A DNA stretch of 64,000 bases from Saliniramus sp050485405 (GTDB lineage Bacteria; Pseudomonadota; Alphaproteobacteria; Rhizobiales; Beijerinckiaceae): contig JBJHBI010000010.1 of NCBI GenBank assembly GCA_050485405.1, forward strand, positions 1-64,000, read 5' to 3'. Positions 17,526 through 25,165 of the stretch are shown here, one piece after another. The translations under genes were made by a program, and so were the position numbers. The number at the start of each line of letters is the position of its first letter. The stretch's first letter is position 1. The notes beneath the pieces are model-generated. The model was given only the letters and a program-made list of their open reading frames with translations, did not search any database and had not been told where the DNA came from.

Positions 17526-18742
17526 CGGGGCATACTATCACCGTCCCCCCAATCCATGGGAAGGCCCACGTAATTCTCCGCCAGCGTCGTCGCGGCGGCG
17601 CGCGAATTGACCACGTAATCAAGCTCGGCCAGCTGCCGGCGGCGATCGAAGGGGCTCTCCGCGTCGAAACGATGCAGCATCTGCGTCATCCACCAGGAAA
17701 AACGCTGCACCCGCCAGATCCGCCTCAGGCAGATCGGCCCGTAGGCGGCGATCGCGTCGCCGTCCCGGTGCGCGTACCAGCGCTCCAGCGCACGGGCCAT
17801 GACCCGGACATCGCCGACGGCGAGGTTCATGCCCTTGGCGCCCGTCGGCGGCACGATATGGGCCGCGTCGCCCGCGAGCAGCAGCCGCCCGAAGCGCATC
17901 GGCTCGCAGACGAAGCTGCGCATCGCCGTGACGCTCTTTTGGAGGATCGGGCCCGGCGTGAGCCGGAACCCGTCATCGCGCGACAATCGCGCATCGAGCT
18001 CTTCCCAGATGCGCGCATCGGGCCAATCCGCGAGATCGGCATCGGGCGGGCATTGCACATAGAGCCGGCTGATCTCCGGAGAGCGCATGGAGAGCAGCGC
18101 GAAACCGTCATCGTGATTGGCGTAGATCAGTTCGTGGGAGGCGGGCGGCGTGCGGGCCAGCACGCCGAGCCAGCCGAAGGGATAGACCCGTTCATAGAGC
18201 GTCAGCGCCTGTGGCGGGATCGAGGCGCGGCAGATGCCGTGGAACCCGTCACAGCCGGCGATGAAATCGCAGGCGATCTCGTGGGTGACGCCCTCACGGG
18301 CATAGCTGATCACCGGGCGTTCGCTTTCGAGATCGCGCACCTGGACGTCCTCGCAATCGAAGCGAATCACTTCCCCGTCGGCGAGCCGGGCGGCGATCAG
18401 GTCCTTCACCACCTCGTGCTGGCCGTAGACCATCACGCCCTTGCCGGTGAGCGCTTCGAGATCGATACGGTGGGCGGCACCCGCGAATTGCAGGAACAGG
18501 CCGCCATGGACGAGCCCTTCGCGGTCCATCCGTTCCCCGAGGCCGGTCTCGCGCAGGACGGCGGCGGTTTCGTGCTCCAGCACGCCCGCGCGGATGCGCT
18601 CTTCGAGATGCACGCGGGATTTCGCCTCGATCACGAGCGATTCGATGCCCGCCTGCGCGAGCAGGTGCGAGAGCAGGAGCCCGGCCGGGCCTGCACCCAC
18701 GATCCCCACCTGCACGCGTTCGCGATGCAGCTGCTGCGTCAT
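17522..18742 (-). CDS. pobA: 4-hydroxybenzoate 3-monooxygenase
   Basis: A 406-residue flavoprotein hydroxylase. The FAD-binding G-I-V-G-A-G-P-A-G is at about 12-20, followed by the PobA-specific E-E-R-I-R-A-G-V-L-E-H. The second FAD motif G-D-A-A-H-I-V-P-P-T-G-A-K-G-M-N-L-A lies near 285-300. It converts 4-hydroxybenzoate to protocatechuate with NADPH and O2. It is the first gene of a pobA-pcaB operon. An AT-rich stretch about 40-65 bases upstream of its start is the likely promoter area. No pobR-type regulator is adjacent. Confidence 0.94.
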   Translation of the reverse strand: MTQQLHRERVQVGIVGAGPAGLLLSHLLAQAGIESLVIEAKSRVHLEERIRAGVLEHETAAVLRETGLGERMDREGLVHGGLFLQFAGAAHRIDLEALTGKGVMVYGQHEVVKDLIAARLADGEVIRFDCEDVQVRDLESERPVISYAREGVTHEIACDFIAGCDGFHGICRASIPPQALTLYERVYPFGWLGVLARTPPASHELIYANHDDGFALLSMRSPEISRLYVQCPPDADLADWPDARIWEELDARLSRDDGFRLTPGPILQKSVTAMRSFVCEPMRFGRLLLAGDAAHIVPPTGAKGMNLAVGDVRVMARALERWYAHRDGDAIAAYGPICLRRIWRVQRFSWWMTQMLHRFDAESPFDRRRQLAELDYVVNSRAAATTLAENYVGLPMDWGDGDSMPR

Positions 18743-18978
18743 CCTCCCCTCCCTTCACCGCCGGAGCGGCGCGGCGGCTTTTCAACCATTTGTTGTTTTA
18801 TTGGCTGTACCGGGGGAAAGCATCCGCCGCGTCGGCTGCGCTGTCAATCGCGGCGCGCGCCTTCGCAGGTGCAGCATCGGAAGGCGGCCCGCGTCGATTG
18901 ACGACACGCCCGGGGCTGCTTACCTCTAAAGATGCAGACCCGGCGCGACGCCGTCGCGCGCAAGAACAGGGGGAGACG

Positions 18979-19569
18979 ATGACGCTTCGTATTTCCGGCA
19001 AGAACATGGATATCGGCGATGCCCTGCGCAGCCATGTCGAAGAACGTGTCGAGGCGGCTCTCGCCAAGTATTTCGACGGCAACGTCGCCGTGACCGGACA
19101 TGTCACCATCGAGCCGGAAGGAAGCGGCTACCGCACCGATTGCGTCCTGCATCTCGCCACCGGCGTCACCCTCGAATCGACCGGCAGTGCCATGGATGCG
19201 CATGCCGCCTTCGACCAGACGGCGCACCGCATCGAAAAGCGCCTGCGGCGCCACAAGCGCCGGCTGCGGGATTATTCGCAGAACGGCAAGGCCGCCGAGA
19301 TGATGAAGGCGAGCTATTCGGTGATCGAGGCCCCCTACGACGATTCGCAGGATGCCGAGGAGATGGAGGGAGAATTCCATCCCGTCGTAATTCACGAAGA
19401 GACCAAGTCGTTGAAAAAGCAGTCGGTGAGCGAAGCCGTGATCGAACTTGATTTGACAGGTGCCCCCTGTTTGGTGTTTCAGCATGCGGGAAGCGGGCGG
19501 ATCAACATCGTCTACCGCCGCATCGACGGAGCGATCGGGTGGATCGATCCTCCGGCGGAAAATTCATGA
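18979..19569 (+). CDS. hpf: Ribosome hibernation-promoting factor, long form
   Basis: A 196-residue HPF. The N-terminal S30AE domain (I-S-G-K-N-M-D-I-G-D-A-L-R) binds the 30S decoding centre. After a linker, the C-terminal dimerisation domain (S-V-S-E-A-V-I-E-L-D-L-T-G ... F-Q-H-A-G-S-G-R-I-N-I-V-Y-R-R) joins two ribosomes into a 100S dimer in stationary phase. A GGGGGAG at 18969-18975 fixes the start. It is followed by ptsN, as in many Proteobacteria, but here without rpoN upstream; rpoN is at 36.4-38.1 kb. Confidence 0.93.
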   Translation: MTLRISGKNMDIGDALRSHVEERVEAALAKYFDGNVAVTGHVTIEPEGSGYRTDCVLHLATGVTLESTGSAMDAHAAFDQTAHRIEKRLRRHKRRLRDYSQNGKAAEMMKASYSVIEAPYDDSQDAEEMEGEFHPVVIHEETKSLKKQSVSEAVIELDLTGAPCLVFQHAGSGRINIVYRRIDGAIGWIDPPAENS

Positions 19570-19586
19570 GGCCGTGATCGGCCTCA
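19567..19586 (+). repeat. Hairpin overlapping the hpf stop codon
   Basis: TGAGGCCG and CGGCCTCA form a perfect 8-bp stem with a TGAT loop; the first three bases are the hpf stop codon. No T-run follows, so it may protect the 3' end or reduce read-through into ptsN rather than end transcription. Confidence 0.4.
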
Positions 19587-19666
19587 CCGATACATCAGGG
19601 GGCTCCTCATGACGCAAAGCGTGTTTTCGCGCCGTCATGCGCGCGTCCCCGCCATGACAGAGCCTG

Positions 19667-20137
19667 ATGAACGTCATGCTGCTTGAGATCCTGTCGTCAG
19701 AAGCCGTGATCCCGGCCCTCAGGGCCAACGGTAAGAAGCAAGCGCTCCAGGAGATCAGCGCCCATGCCGCCCGGCTCACCGGGCTGGAGGCGCACGACAT
19801 CTTCGAGACGCTGCTCCAGCGCGAGCGTCTCGGCTCGACCGGAATCGGGGAAGGCATCGCCATTCCCCACGGCAAGCTGCCAAGTATCGACAAGCTCTTC
19901 GGTCTCGTCGCGCGCCTCGAAAAGCCCATCGATTTCGAGGCGATCGACGGGATGCCGGTCGATTTCCTGTTCCTGCTGCTGGCCCCCGAAGGTGCCGGCG
20001 CCGATCACCTCAAGGCGCTGGCCCGCATCGCCCGTGTGCTGCGCAATCCCGGTGTGCTGGAGCGTCTGCGCGCCGCGACCGACGGCGATGCGATCTATGC
20101 CGTGCTGATGGAGAATTCCGCGCCGCAGGCCGCCTGA
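19667..20137 (+). CDS. ptsN: Nitrogen phosphotransferase system EIIA component
   Basis: A 156-residue EIIA-Ntr protein. The phosphoacceptor is His68 in G-I-A-I-P-H-G-K-L, and the fold signature F-L-L-L-A-P-E-G-A-G-A-D-H-L-K is present. It receives phosphate from the PtsP-NPr chain and regulates potassium transport, nitrogen and stress responses by protein contacts. The ATG at 19667 and one at 19676 are both possible starts; neither has a strong ribosome-binding site. It is 97 bases downstream of hpf and convergent with ruvX. Confidence 0.93.
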   Translation: MNVMLLEILSSEAVIPALRANGKKQALQEISAHAARLTGLEAHDIFETLLQRERLGSTGIGEGIAIPHGKLPSIDKLFGLVARLEKPIDFEAIDGMPVDFLFLLLAPEGAGADHLKALARIARVLRNPGVLERLRAATDGDAIYAVLMENSAPQAA

Positions 20138-20158
20138 GCCGGGCCGGCGCGGACAATC

Positions 20159-20698
20159 TCACTCCCGATCCGGATCGTCCCCGGTGGTATCATCCCCGGC
20201 GGCGTCTCGCGCGTCTTCCTGCTCCGTACGCAAATCTTCGAGCATGTTGAGCCGGTCGATCGCGCCCTGGAGGATGTAGCTCGCGGCGAGTTTGTCGACG
20301 AGCTGCCCGCGCCGCGCCCGCGAGGCATCGGCTTCGAGCAATGTCCGCGTCACCGCCATGGTCGAGAGCCGCTCGTCCCAGCCGACGATGGGGCAGTCGA
20401 TCACGGCTTCGAGATTGCGCATGAAGCTCTGCGTGGATTGCGCGCGCGGGCCGGCGCTGCCATCCATGTTGAGAGGCAGGCCGACGACGATGGCCACCAC
20501 CTCGAAACGCTTCACGATCTTCGCGAGCTCGGCGGCATCCTTCGTGAACTTGCCGCGCTTGAGCGTCTCCAGCGGCGTGGCGATGCGCCGCTCGACATCG
20601 GAGAGCGCGAGGCCGATCGTCTTGGTGCCGAGATCGATGCCGATCATCCGCCCGTAACGCGGCAGCTTGCCGACGAGCCCTTCCAGCGCCACTGTCAT
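20159..20698 (-). CDS. ruvX: Putative pre-16S rRNA nuclease / Holliday junction resolvase-like protein
   Basis: A 179-residue YqgF/RuvX family protein with an RNase H-like fold. Visible acidic site motifs are I-G-I-D-L-G-T-K at about 19-26, V-G-W-D-E-R-L-S-T and a C-terminal D-K-L-A-A. Members process the 5' end of 16S rRNA; a role in junction resolution was the older proposal. The start at 20698 has GGAG about eight bases upstream, in preference to a start 54 bases further out. The C-terminal 30 residues are an acidic tail beyond the core fold. Confidence 0.88.
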   Translation of the reverse strand: MTVALEGLVGKLPRYGRMIGIDLGTKTIGLALSDVERRIATPLETLKRGKFTKDAAELAKIVKRFEVVAIVVGLPLNMDGSAGPRAQSTQSFMRNLEAVIDCPIVGWDERLSTMAVTRTLLEADASRARRGQLVDKLAASYILQGAIDRLNMLEDLRTEQEDARDAAGDDTTGDDPDRE

Positions 20699-20876
20699 GG
20701 GAGCCGCTCCGTACGGGTCAAATCGGGCCCGGTGCGGAGGCGGGAAACACAAGCCGCGCCGTCGCGTTGCAGATCAGGGGTTCCGGAGCGTCGATGTCGG
20801 ACGGGCATGATGTCGGTTCCGGCGAGAAACGGGGCGCTGCGACGCTTCTACGCCAGAAACGGAGGATAAGCGAGCC

Positions 20877-21584
20877 ATGAAGATCACCTGGTACGGCCAT
20901 TCGGCCTTTCGTCTCGAATTCGGCGAGAACAACGTGCTGATCGACCCCTTCTTCACCGGCAATCCGGGTTTCGAGGGCGATGCGGAGAAAGCCGGCGAGG
21001 GCACCCGCCACATCCTCATCACCCACGGCCACGGCGACCATGTCGGCGATGCCCCGGCGATCGCACAGCGCACGGGAGCCAAGATCGTCACGAGCTTCGA
21101 ATTGTGCATGTATCTCGCCAAGCAGGGCATCGAGAATTTCGAACCGATGAATCTCGGCGGCACCACCGATCAGGGCGAATTCCGCGTCACCATGGTGCGT
21201 GCCGATCACTCCTCGGGAATGGTGGAGACCGACGTGAACTTCCCCCTCGGCCCCGCCGCCGGCGTGATCGTCAAGGCGCCCGGCGAGCCGACCGTCTATC
21301 ACATGGGCGATACCGACATATTCGGCGACATGGCGCTGATCGCCGAGCTGCATCAGCCGGATGTGGTGATCGTTCCGATCGGCGACCGCTTCACCATGGA
21401 TGCGGCGACGGCGGCCCTCGCCGTGAAGCGCTTTTTCTCCCGCGCCAAGGTGGCGATTCCCTGCCATTACGGCTCTTTCCCGATCATCGCGCAGAATGCC
21501 GACGGGTTCGTCTCGGCGATGGAGGGAAGCGGCATCCAGGTCGTGGTTCCACAAAAGAACATGCCGGTGCGGATAGACAATTAA
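20877..21584 (+). CDS. UPF0173 metallo-beta-lactamase-fold hydrolase
   Basis: A 235-residue protein of the UPF0173 family. It opens with M-K-I-T-W-Y-G-H-S and carries the metal site H50-G-H52-G-D54-H55. Later ligands lie in A-D-H-S-S-G, M-G-D-T-D and the C-terminal P-C-H-Y-G-S-F. The physiological substrate of this family is not established. A GGAGG motif precedes the start. Its stop codon lies inside the palindrome at 21581-21594. Confidence 0.9.
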   Translation: MKITWYGHSAFRLEFGENNVLIDPFFTGNPGFEGDAEKAGEGTRHILITHGHGDHVGDAPAIAQRTGAKIVTSFELCMYLAKQGIENFEPMNLGGTTDQGEFRVTMVRADHSSGMVETDVNFPLGPAAGVIVKAPGEPTVYHMGDTDIFGDMALIAELHQPDVVIVPIGDRFTMDAATAALAVKRFFSRAKVAIPCHYGSFPIIAQNADGFVSAMEGSGIQVVVPQKNMPVRIDN

Positions 21585-21594
21585 CGCGCGTTAA
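21581..21594. repeat. 14-bp perfect palindrome TTAACGCGCGTTAA
   Basis: A perfect palindrome containing the stop codon of the UPF0173 gene. The TTAA halves are six bases apart, one short of a CtrA box. Role unknown; possibly an operator or transcript-end element. Confidence 0.4.
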
Positions 21595-21648
21595 CCATAA
21601 TCGACGATCGCGACTGGCGCGGATGCGACGATCTGCGCATAGTCCGCG

Positions 21649-21663
21649 TTAACACTTGGTTAA
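21649..21663. promoter_or_regulatory. CtrA-type binding box upstream of a membrane protein gene
   Basis: TTAA-CACTTGG-TTAA followed by CC matches the TTAA-N7-TTAAC consensus of the alphaproteobacterial cell-cycle regulator CtrA. It is in the gap between the UPF0173 gene and the next gene. It would overlap the translation start region if the GTG at 21680 is used, or sit in a normal promoter position if the ATG at 21794 is used. Confidence 0.6.
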
Positions 21664-21679
21664 CCTTAAGGGCACGCGG

Positions 21680-22396
21680 GTGATCGTCGATTCAACGCCG
21701 GCTTCGGGCTCGGCAAGACAGCCAGCTTCTGGCTCGGCAAGACACAAGCAGACCATCGCCGTCGACGAGAGCGCCATCTCGTCGGCGGGGTGGATGACGC
21801 TCGACCTCACGGCCACCCGTGGCATCGCAGTATCGGCAAAAGGCGGCGATGGCGCGCCCGGTGCATCCGATGCGGACGAGATCCTCTCCCTCGGGCGGCG
21901 CGAAATGGCGGCGGCTGCGGTGCTTCGCGCCGTCGAGGCAAGCGGCGACGGCGCGCGGAGAGATTCCACTGCGGAAACCGATCCGACCCGCCGGGCATGG
22001 CGCCTCGCTCGCGAGGCTCGCGCTCTCGCACGGGCACGCGGGCAATTGCCGCAAACTCGGCGAAACGCTTCCGAGGGGAACCGGTCGCGCCCTGCCGCCA
22101 TTCCCGCCGGCGCGATTATTCCCGTGGGAGGGTCGAACCTCCAGGCCTTCACACCGGCGCAGCCCTTTCCGCGCGACGAGAAGGCGGCGAACGACAATCG
22201 CGGGCGGCTTCTCCTGATGACGGCGCTCATCGTCGGCATCAGCGCCGGCTACGCCATGACGGCGCCCTCCGCCCCGCCCGAGCGCGGCGGCTACGAAGTG
22301 CCCGCGCCGCTCTCACCTGAGACACGCATCACGCATGTCGAGCACGGCGTGTCGCCCGCATCCGGGCCGAGCGAATTTTTTTCCGATCTCGTATGA
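21680..22396 (+). CDS. Hypothetical protein with one C-terminal membrane helix
   Basis: A 238-residue protein of no family I recognise. From a GTG at 21680 (AAGGG about eight bases upstream) it begins with a doubled PASGSAR element encoded by a 24-bp tandem repeat. The middle is Ala/Arg-rich and helical. A hydrophobic helix (L-L-L-M-T-A-L-I-V-G-I-S-A-G-Y-A) lies at about 176-193, leaving a short tail outside or in the periplasm. An ATG at 21794 is an alternative start that would remove the repeats and fit better with the CtrA-type box. It ends before a strong terminator. Coding status is supported by length and third-position GC; function unknown. Confidence 0.6.
   Translation: MIVDSTPASGSARQPASGSARHKQTIAVDESAISSAGWMTLDLTATRGIAVSAKGGDGAPGASDADEILSLGRREMAAAAVLRAVEASGDGARRDSTAETDPTRRAWRLAREARALARARGQLPQTRRNASEGNRSRPAAIPAGAIIPVGGSNLQAFTPAQPFPRDEKAANDNRGRLLLMTALIVGISAGYAMTAPSAPPERGGYEVPAPLSPETRITHVEHGVSPASGPSEFFSDLV
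21698..21745 (+). repeat. Two tandem 24-bp repeats
   Basis: Two adjacent 24-base copies (21698-21721 and 21722-21745) differ at three positions. They encode PASGSARQ and PASGSARH near the possible N-terminus of the membrane protein. Confidence 0.75.
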
Positions 22397-22493
22397 TCCA
22401 TCCGGCTATGGCCGGCGTAACCCGGATGAGGGCCGCGGACACGGCCTTCTCTTCCCCGTACGGTGATCTCCCCCCAATGGTCACCGCAACGTC

Positions 22494-22527
22494 AAGGCCG
22501 CTCCTCCCCCGGGAGCGGCCTTTTTTT
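22494..22527 (+). terminator. Rho-independent terminator
   Basis: AAGGCCGCTCC pairs with GGAGCGGCCTT around a short C-rich loop and is followed by a run of seven T. It ends transcription of the membrane protein gene, ahead of convergent hisG. Confidence 0.9.
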
Positions 22528-22561
22528 CGTGCCTCGTCATTCCGGAGAATTCGAATGCCCG

Positions 22562-23539
22562 TCACAGGGCCGGGAGGCGTTTGTCGAGCCGGGCCTGGAG
22601 CGGGTTGTGGGCGCGGAAGACGTAGTCGAGGCTGCGCACAGTGATGTCGCGCGCACCTGCCGCCCCGAGCGCATCGGCGATGGTGAAGACATGGCCGGCC
22701 TCGCAATGCATCACGAGTTCGTCCGCATCGGGCGCCGAGAGCAGATGCACCTCGAAGGCATTCGCTGCGGCGGCCACGCCGGCGCGCTCGTCCTGCGGCA
22801 CCCGGGCACGGATCTCGCGCACGCGCCGCGCCTCTTCCTGCGCCGCGATCCGCGTGAGAATCGCCCGCGCCGCAGCCCGCGACGCTTCGCTCCAGGGCGC
22901 GCGAAGGGAAGCGGCGAGATTGGCCTGCGAACGCAGGATCACGCCGTCATCCAGAACCTTCAGGGCATTCGCCGCGAGGGTGGCGCCGGTCGTGGTGATG
23001 TCGACGATGATCTCCGCCGCGCCCGATGCGGGCGTCCCCTCGGTCGCACCGAGCGATTCGACGATGCGGTAATCGACGATCCCGTGGCGGGCGAAAAAGC
23101 CACGGGTGAGGTTCACGTATTTCGTGGCGACGCGCATCTTGCGGCCCTGCCGGCTGCGCAGATCGACGGCGACATCGTCGAGATCGGCCATGCCGGACAC
23201 GTCGATCCAGGCCTGGGGCGCGGCGACCACGACATTCGCATGGCCGAAACCGAGCGGGGTGATCAGCGCGATGTCGTTATCGGCATCGGGCGCCTGTTCG
23301 CGGATCAGATCTTCGCCGGTGATGCCGAAATGCACTTCGCCGCGCACGAGATGGCCGACGATCTCGGAGGCCGAGAGGAAGGCGATCTCGACCTCGGGCA
23401 TGCCCTTGACCGTGCCGCGATAGCCGCGCGAGCCGCGCGCCTTGGCGAATTCGAGGCCCGCGCGCGCGAAGAACGCGGTCGCGTTCTCCTGCAGGCGCCC
23501 CTTGGACGGTACGGCGATGACGAGCGGCGCGGCACTCAT
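22562..23539 (-). CDS. hisG: ATP phosphoribosyltransferase catalytic subunit
   Basis: A 325-residue HisG. The PRPP-site region reads E-I-I-V-D-I-T-T-T-G-A-T-L near 175-190 and the N-terminus V-P-S-K-G-R-L is typical. It makes the first committed step of histidine synthesis. It is longer than the short-form HisG (about 210-230 residues) although the partner HisZ is encoded just upstream; residues about 230-325 form an added C-terminal domain. The start overlaps the hisZ stop (ATGA), consistent with a stoichiometric complex. Confidence 0.93.
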   Translation of the reverse strand: MSAAPLVIAVPSKGRLQENATAFFARAGLEFAKARGSRGYRGTVKGMPEVEIAFLSASEIVGHLVRGEVHFGITGEDLIREQAPDADNDIALITPLGFGHANVVVAAPQAWIDVSGMADLDDVAVDLRSRQGRKMRVATKYVNLTRGFFARHGIVDYRIVESLGATEGTPASGAAEIIVDITTTGATLAANALKVLDDGVILRSQANLAASLRAPWSEASRAAARAILTRIAAQEEARRVREIRARVPQDERAGVAAAANAFEVHLLSAPDADELVMHCEAGHVFTIADALGAAGARDITVRSLDYVFRAHNPLQARLDKRLPAL

Positions 23540-24702
23540 GCGGTTTCTCCCGAGTCGGATTTGCCGGCACCGCCATCGCCTGCCCGGCAGGCGGCGATAC
23601 GGTCGAGCCAGAAGGAGCAGCCGATCGCGGGCAGCGAAATCTCCGGATCGAGATGGCGTGCCAGCCTGTCGTAGCGCCCGCCGCCAACGAGGGGCTTGTG
23701 AGCGCTGTCCGGCTCGGCGGCGATGTCGAAGATGAAACCGGTATAATAATCGAGATTGCGCGCGAAATCGGCACGGAAGCCCAGCCGGGCCAGATCGATG
23801 CCGCGCGCGGCGAGGAAGCCGTTGCGCTCCTCGAACAGATCGAGAGCGGCATCCATGTCGAGACCGGCATCACCGGCCAGCGCGCGCATCTGGGCCGCGG
23901 CGGAATCGGGATCGCCCGCAATCTCCAGATAGCGCCTCAGCACGGCACGGGCTTCCGGGGCGACATCGCCGCCGTTGCGGCCGGCGCGGGCCAGGAAGCG
24001 TCTGGCGATGTCACCGGCACTGCGCCCCCCGACGGAGGTGATTCCGGCGATGGAGAGCACGTCTTCCACGAAGGCGCGCGCGGCCTTGGGATCCTGCCCC
24101 TCGAGAGCGGCGAGGAGGCCCGCATGCTGGGTCGACGCGGCCTGCGCCTCCTCCGGCTCGTCCGGCTCGGCGAGAACGGCGAGGCCGTTGCCCGCGACGA
24201 TGGCACGCATCAGCCGGGCGCGCGCGGCGGCGGGGATGTCGAGGGCGGCGAGCAGCGCTTCGAGCAGACCGACATCGCCGAGCGCGATCCGCTGCGGCAC
24301 GATACCCAGATGGTCGAGCGCCTCCATGGCGAGTCCGAGAATCTCGGCATCCGTGGCGGCGATGTCCGTCCGCCCGATCGACTCGACGCCCGCCTGCTGG
24401 AACTCGCCGGTCTCGCCGGCACGCAGCCGGAAGACCGGGCCGCGATAGCAATATTGCGCGGCGCCCGGATCGCCCCCCGCCTTCTCGAGATGAGCGCGGC
24501 AGACGGGGATGGTGTATTCCGGGCGAAGGCACAGTTCGGCGCCGTTGGCGTCGAGGGTGACGAACATGCGCCGGCGCATCTCTTCGCCGGAGAGATCGAG
24601 AAAGAGTTCGGCCGGCTGGAGGATCGGCGGCTCGATCACGCCATATCCGGCTCCCGTAAACAGTGCGAGGAGCGCATCGCCCGCCATTGTCTGTTCCGAC
24701 AT
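23536..24702 (-). CDS. hisZ: ATP phosphoribosyltransferase regulatory subunit
   Basis: A 388-residue paralogue of the histidyl-tRNA synthetase catalytic domain. It has the class II motifs 1-3 in reduced form, for example R-P-E-Y-T-I-P-V-C-R and the late G-G-G-R-Y-D-R-L, but no anticodon-binding domain. HisZ lacks aminoacylation activity and confers histidine feedback on HisG. The ATG at 24702 with AGGA upstream is preferred to a TTG six bases earlier. It is the first gene of a hisZ-hisG operon. Confidence 0.92.
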   Translation of the reverse strand: MSEQTMAGDALLALFTGAGYGVIEPPILQPAELFLDLSGEEMRRRMFVTLDANGAELCLRPEYTIPVCRAHLEKAGGDPGAAQYCYRGPVFRLRAGETGEFQQAGVESIGRTDIAATDAEILGLAMEALDHLGIVPQRIALGDVGLLEALLAALDIPAAARARLMRAIVAGNGLAVLAEPDEPEEAQAASTQHAGLLAALEGQDPKAARAFVEDVLSIAGITSVGGRSAGDIARRFLARAGRNGGDVAPEARAVLRRYLEIAGDPDSAAAQMRALAGDAGLDMDAALDLFEERNGFLAARGIDLARLGFRADFARNLDYYTGFIFDIAAEPDSAHKPLVGGGRYDRLARHLDPEISLPAIGCSFWLDRIAACRAGDGGAGKSDSGETA

Positions 24703-25165
24703 CGTCAAATCCTGCTCTCGCCCGCTTCTGCTCCCGGTCCCCGGGCCCCTCGATACACGCCCCGCCGCTACGTCACCGGCGCGGCGGATGATCGCATCGG
24801 GAAGTGCCCGTTCGGGCCACCCGCGCGCCGAGACCCGCAGGCGGCGCAGCCTATAGCACGAAACCGTAAACGCAGTGCAATGATCCGCGGACAGGCCTTC
24901 GGGGCGATAAAATCCCCGCGATCCCGGCCGATTGATCCGGGCGGTTGTGTTATCCCCGATAAATTAACATTTCCAACAATTTAAAATTTTGCCGCAAACC
25001 GCGCCATGGCGAATTCCGCGGCAGAATCATGGCGGCGGCATGACGCGGCGGTGAAGAAAATCGAATTCGGGGGTTGCGAGAAAGATGAGTATCGTGAAGG
25101 ATATACATCAAGAAACGCGCAGCGCGGTCTCGTAAGGGCCGTGTCAATAGGGGAGCGTGTCCACA
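24703..25165. other. Divergent intergenic region between hisZ and the ABC transporter
   Basis: I see no gene in these 463 bases. The block 24950-25000 is markedly AT-rich (ATAAATTAACATTT and following) and is the likely promoter area for the transporter operon. I could not place a convincing -35/-10 pair. No histidine leader peptide or attenuator is evident upstream of hisZ. Confidence 0.4.

Noticed and set aside
21581..21594. TTAACGCGCGTTAA as a CtrA box
   Set aside because: The two TTAA halves are six bases apart instead of seven, so it was kept only as a palindrome.
21698..21745. Direct repeat as part of a CRISPR array
   Set aside because: Only two immediately adjacent 24-bp copies without spacers, in frame within a gene.
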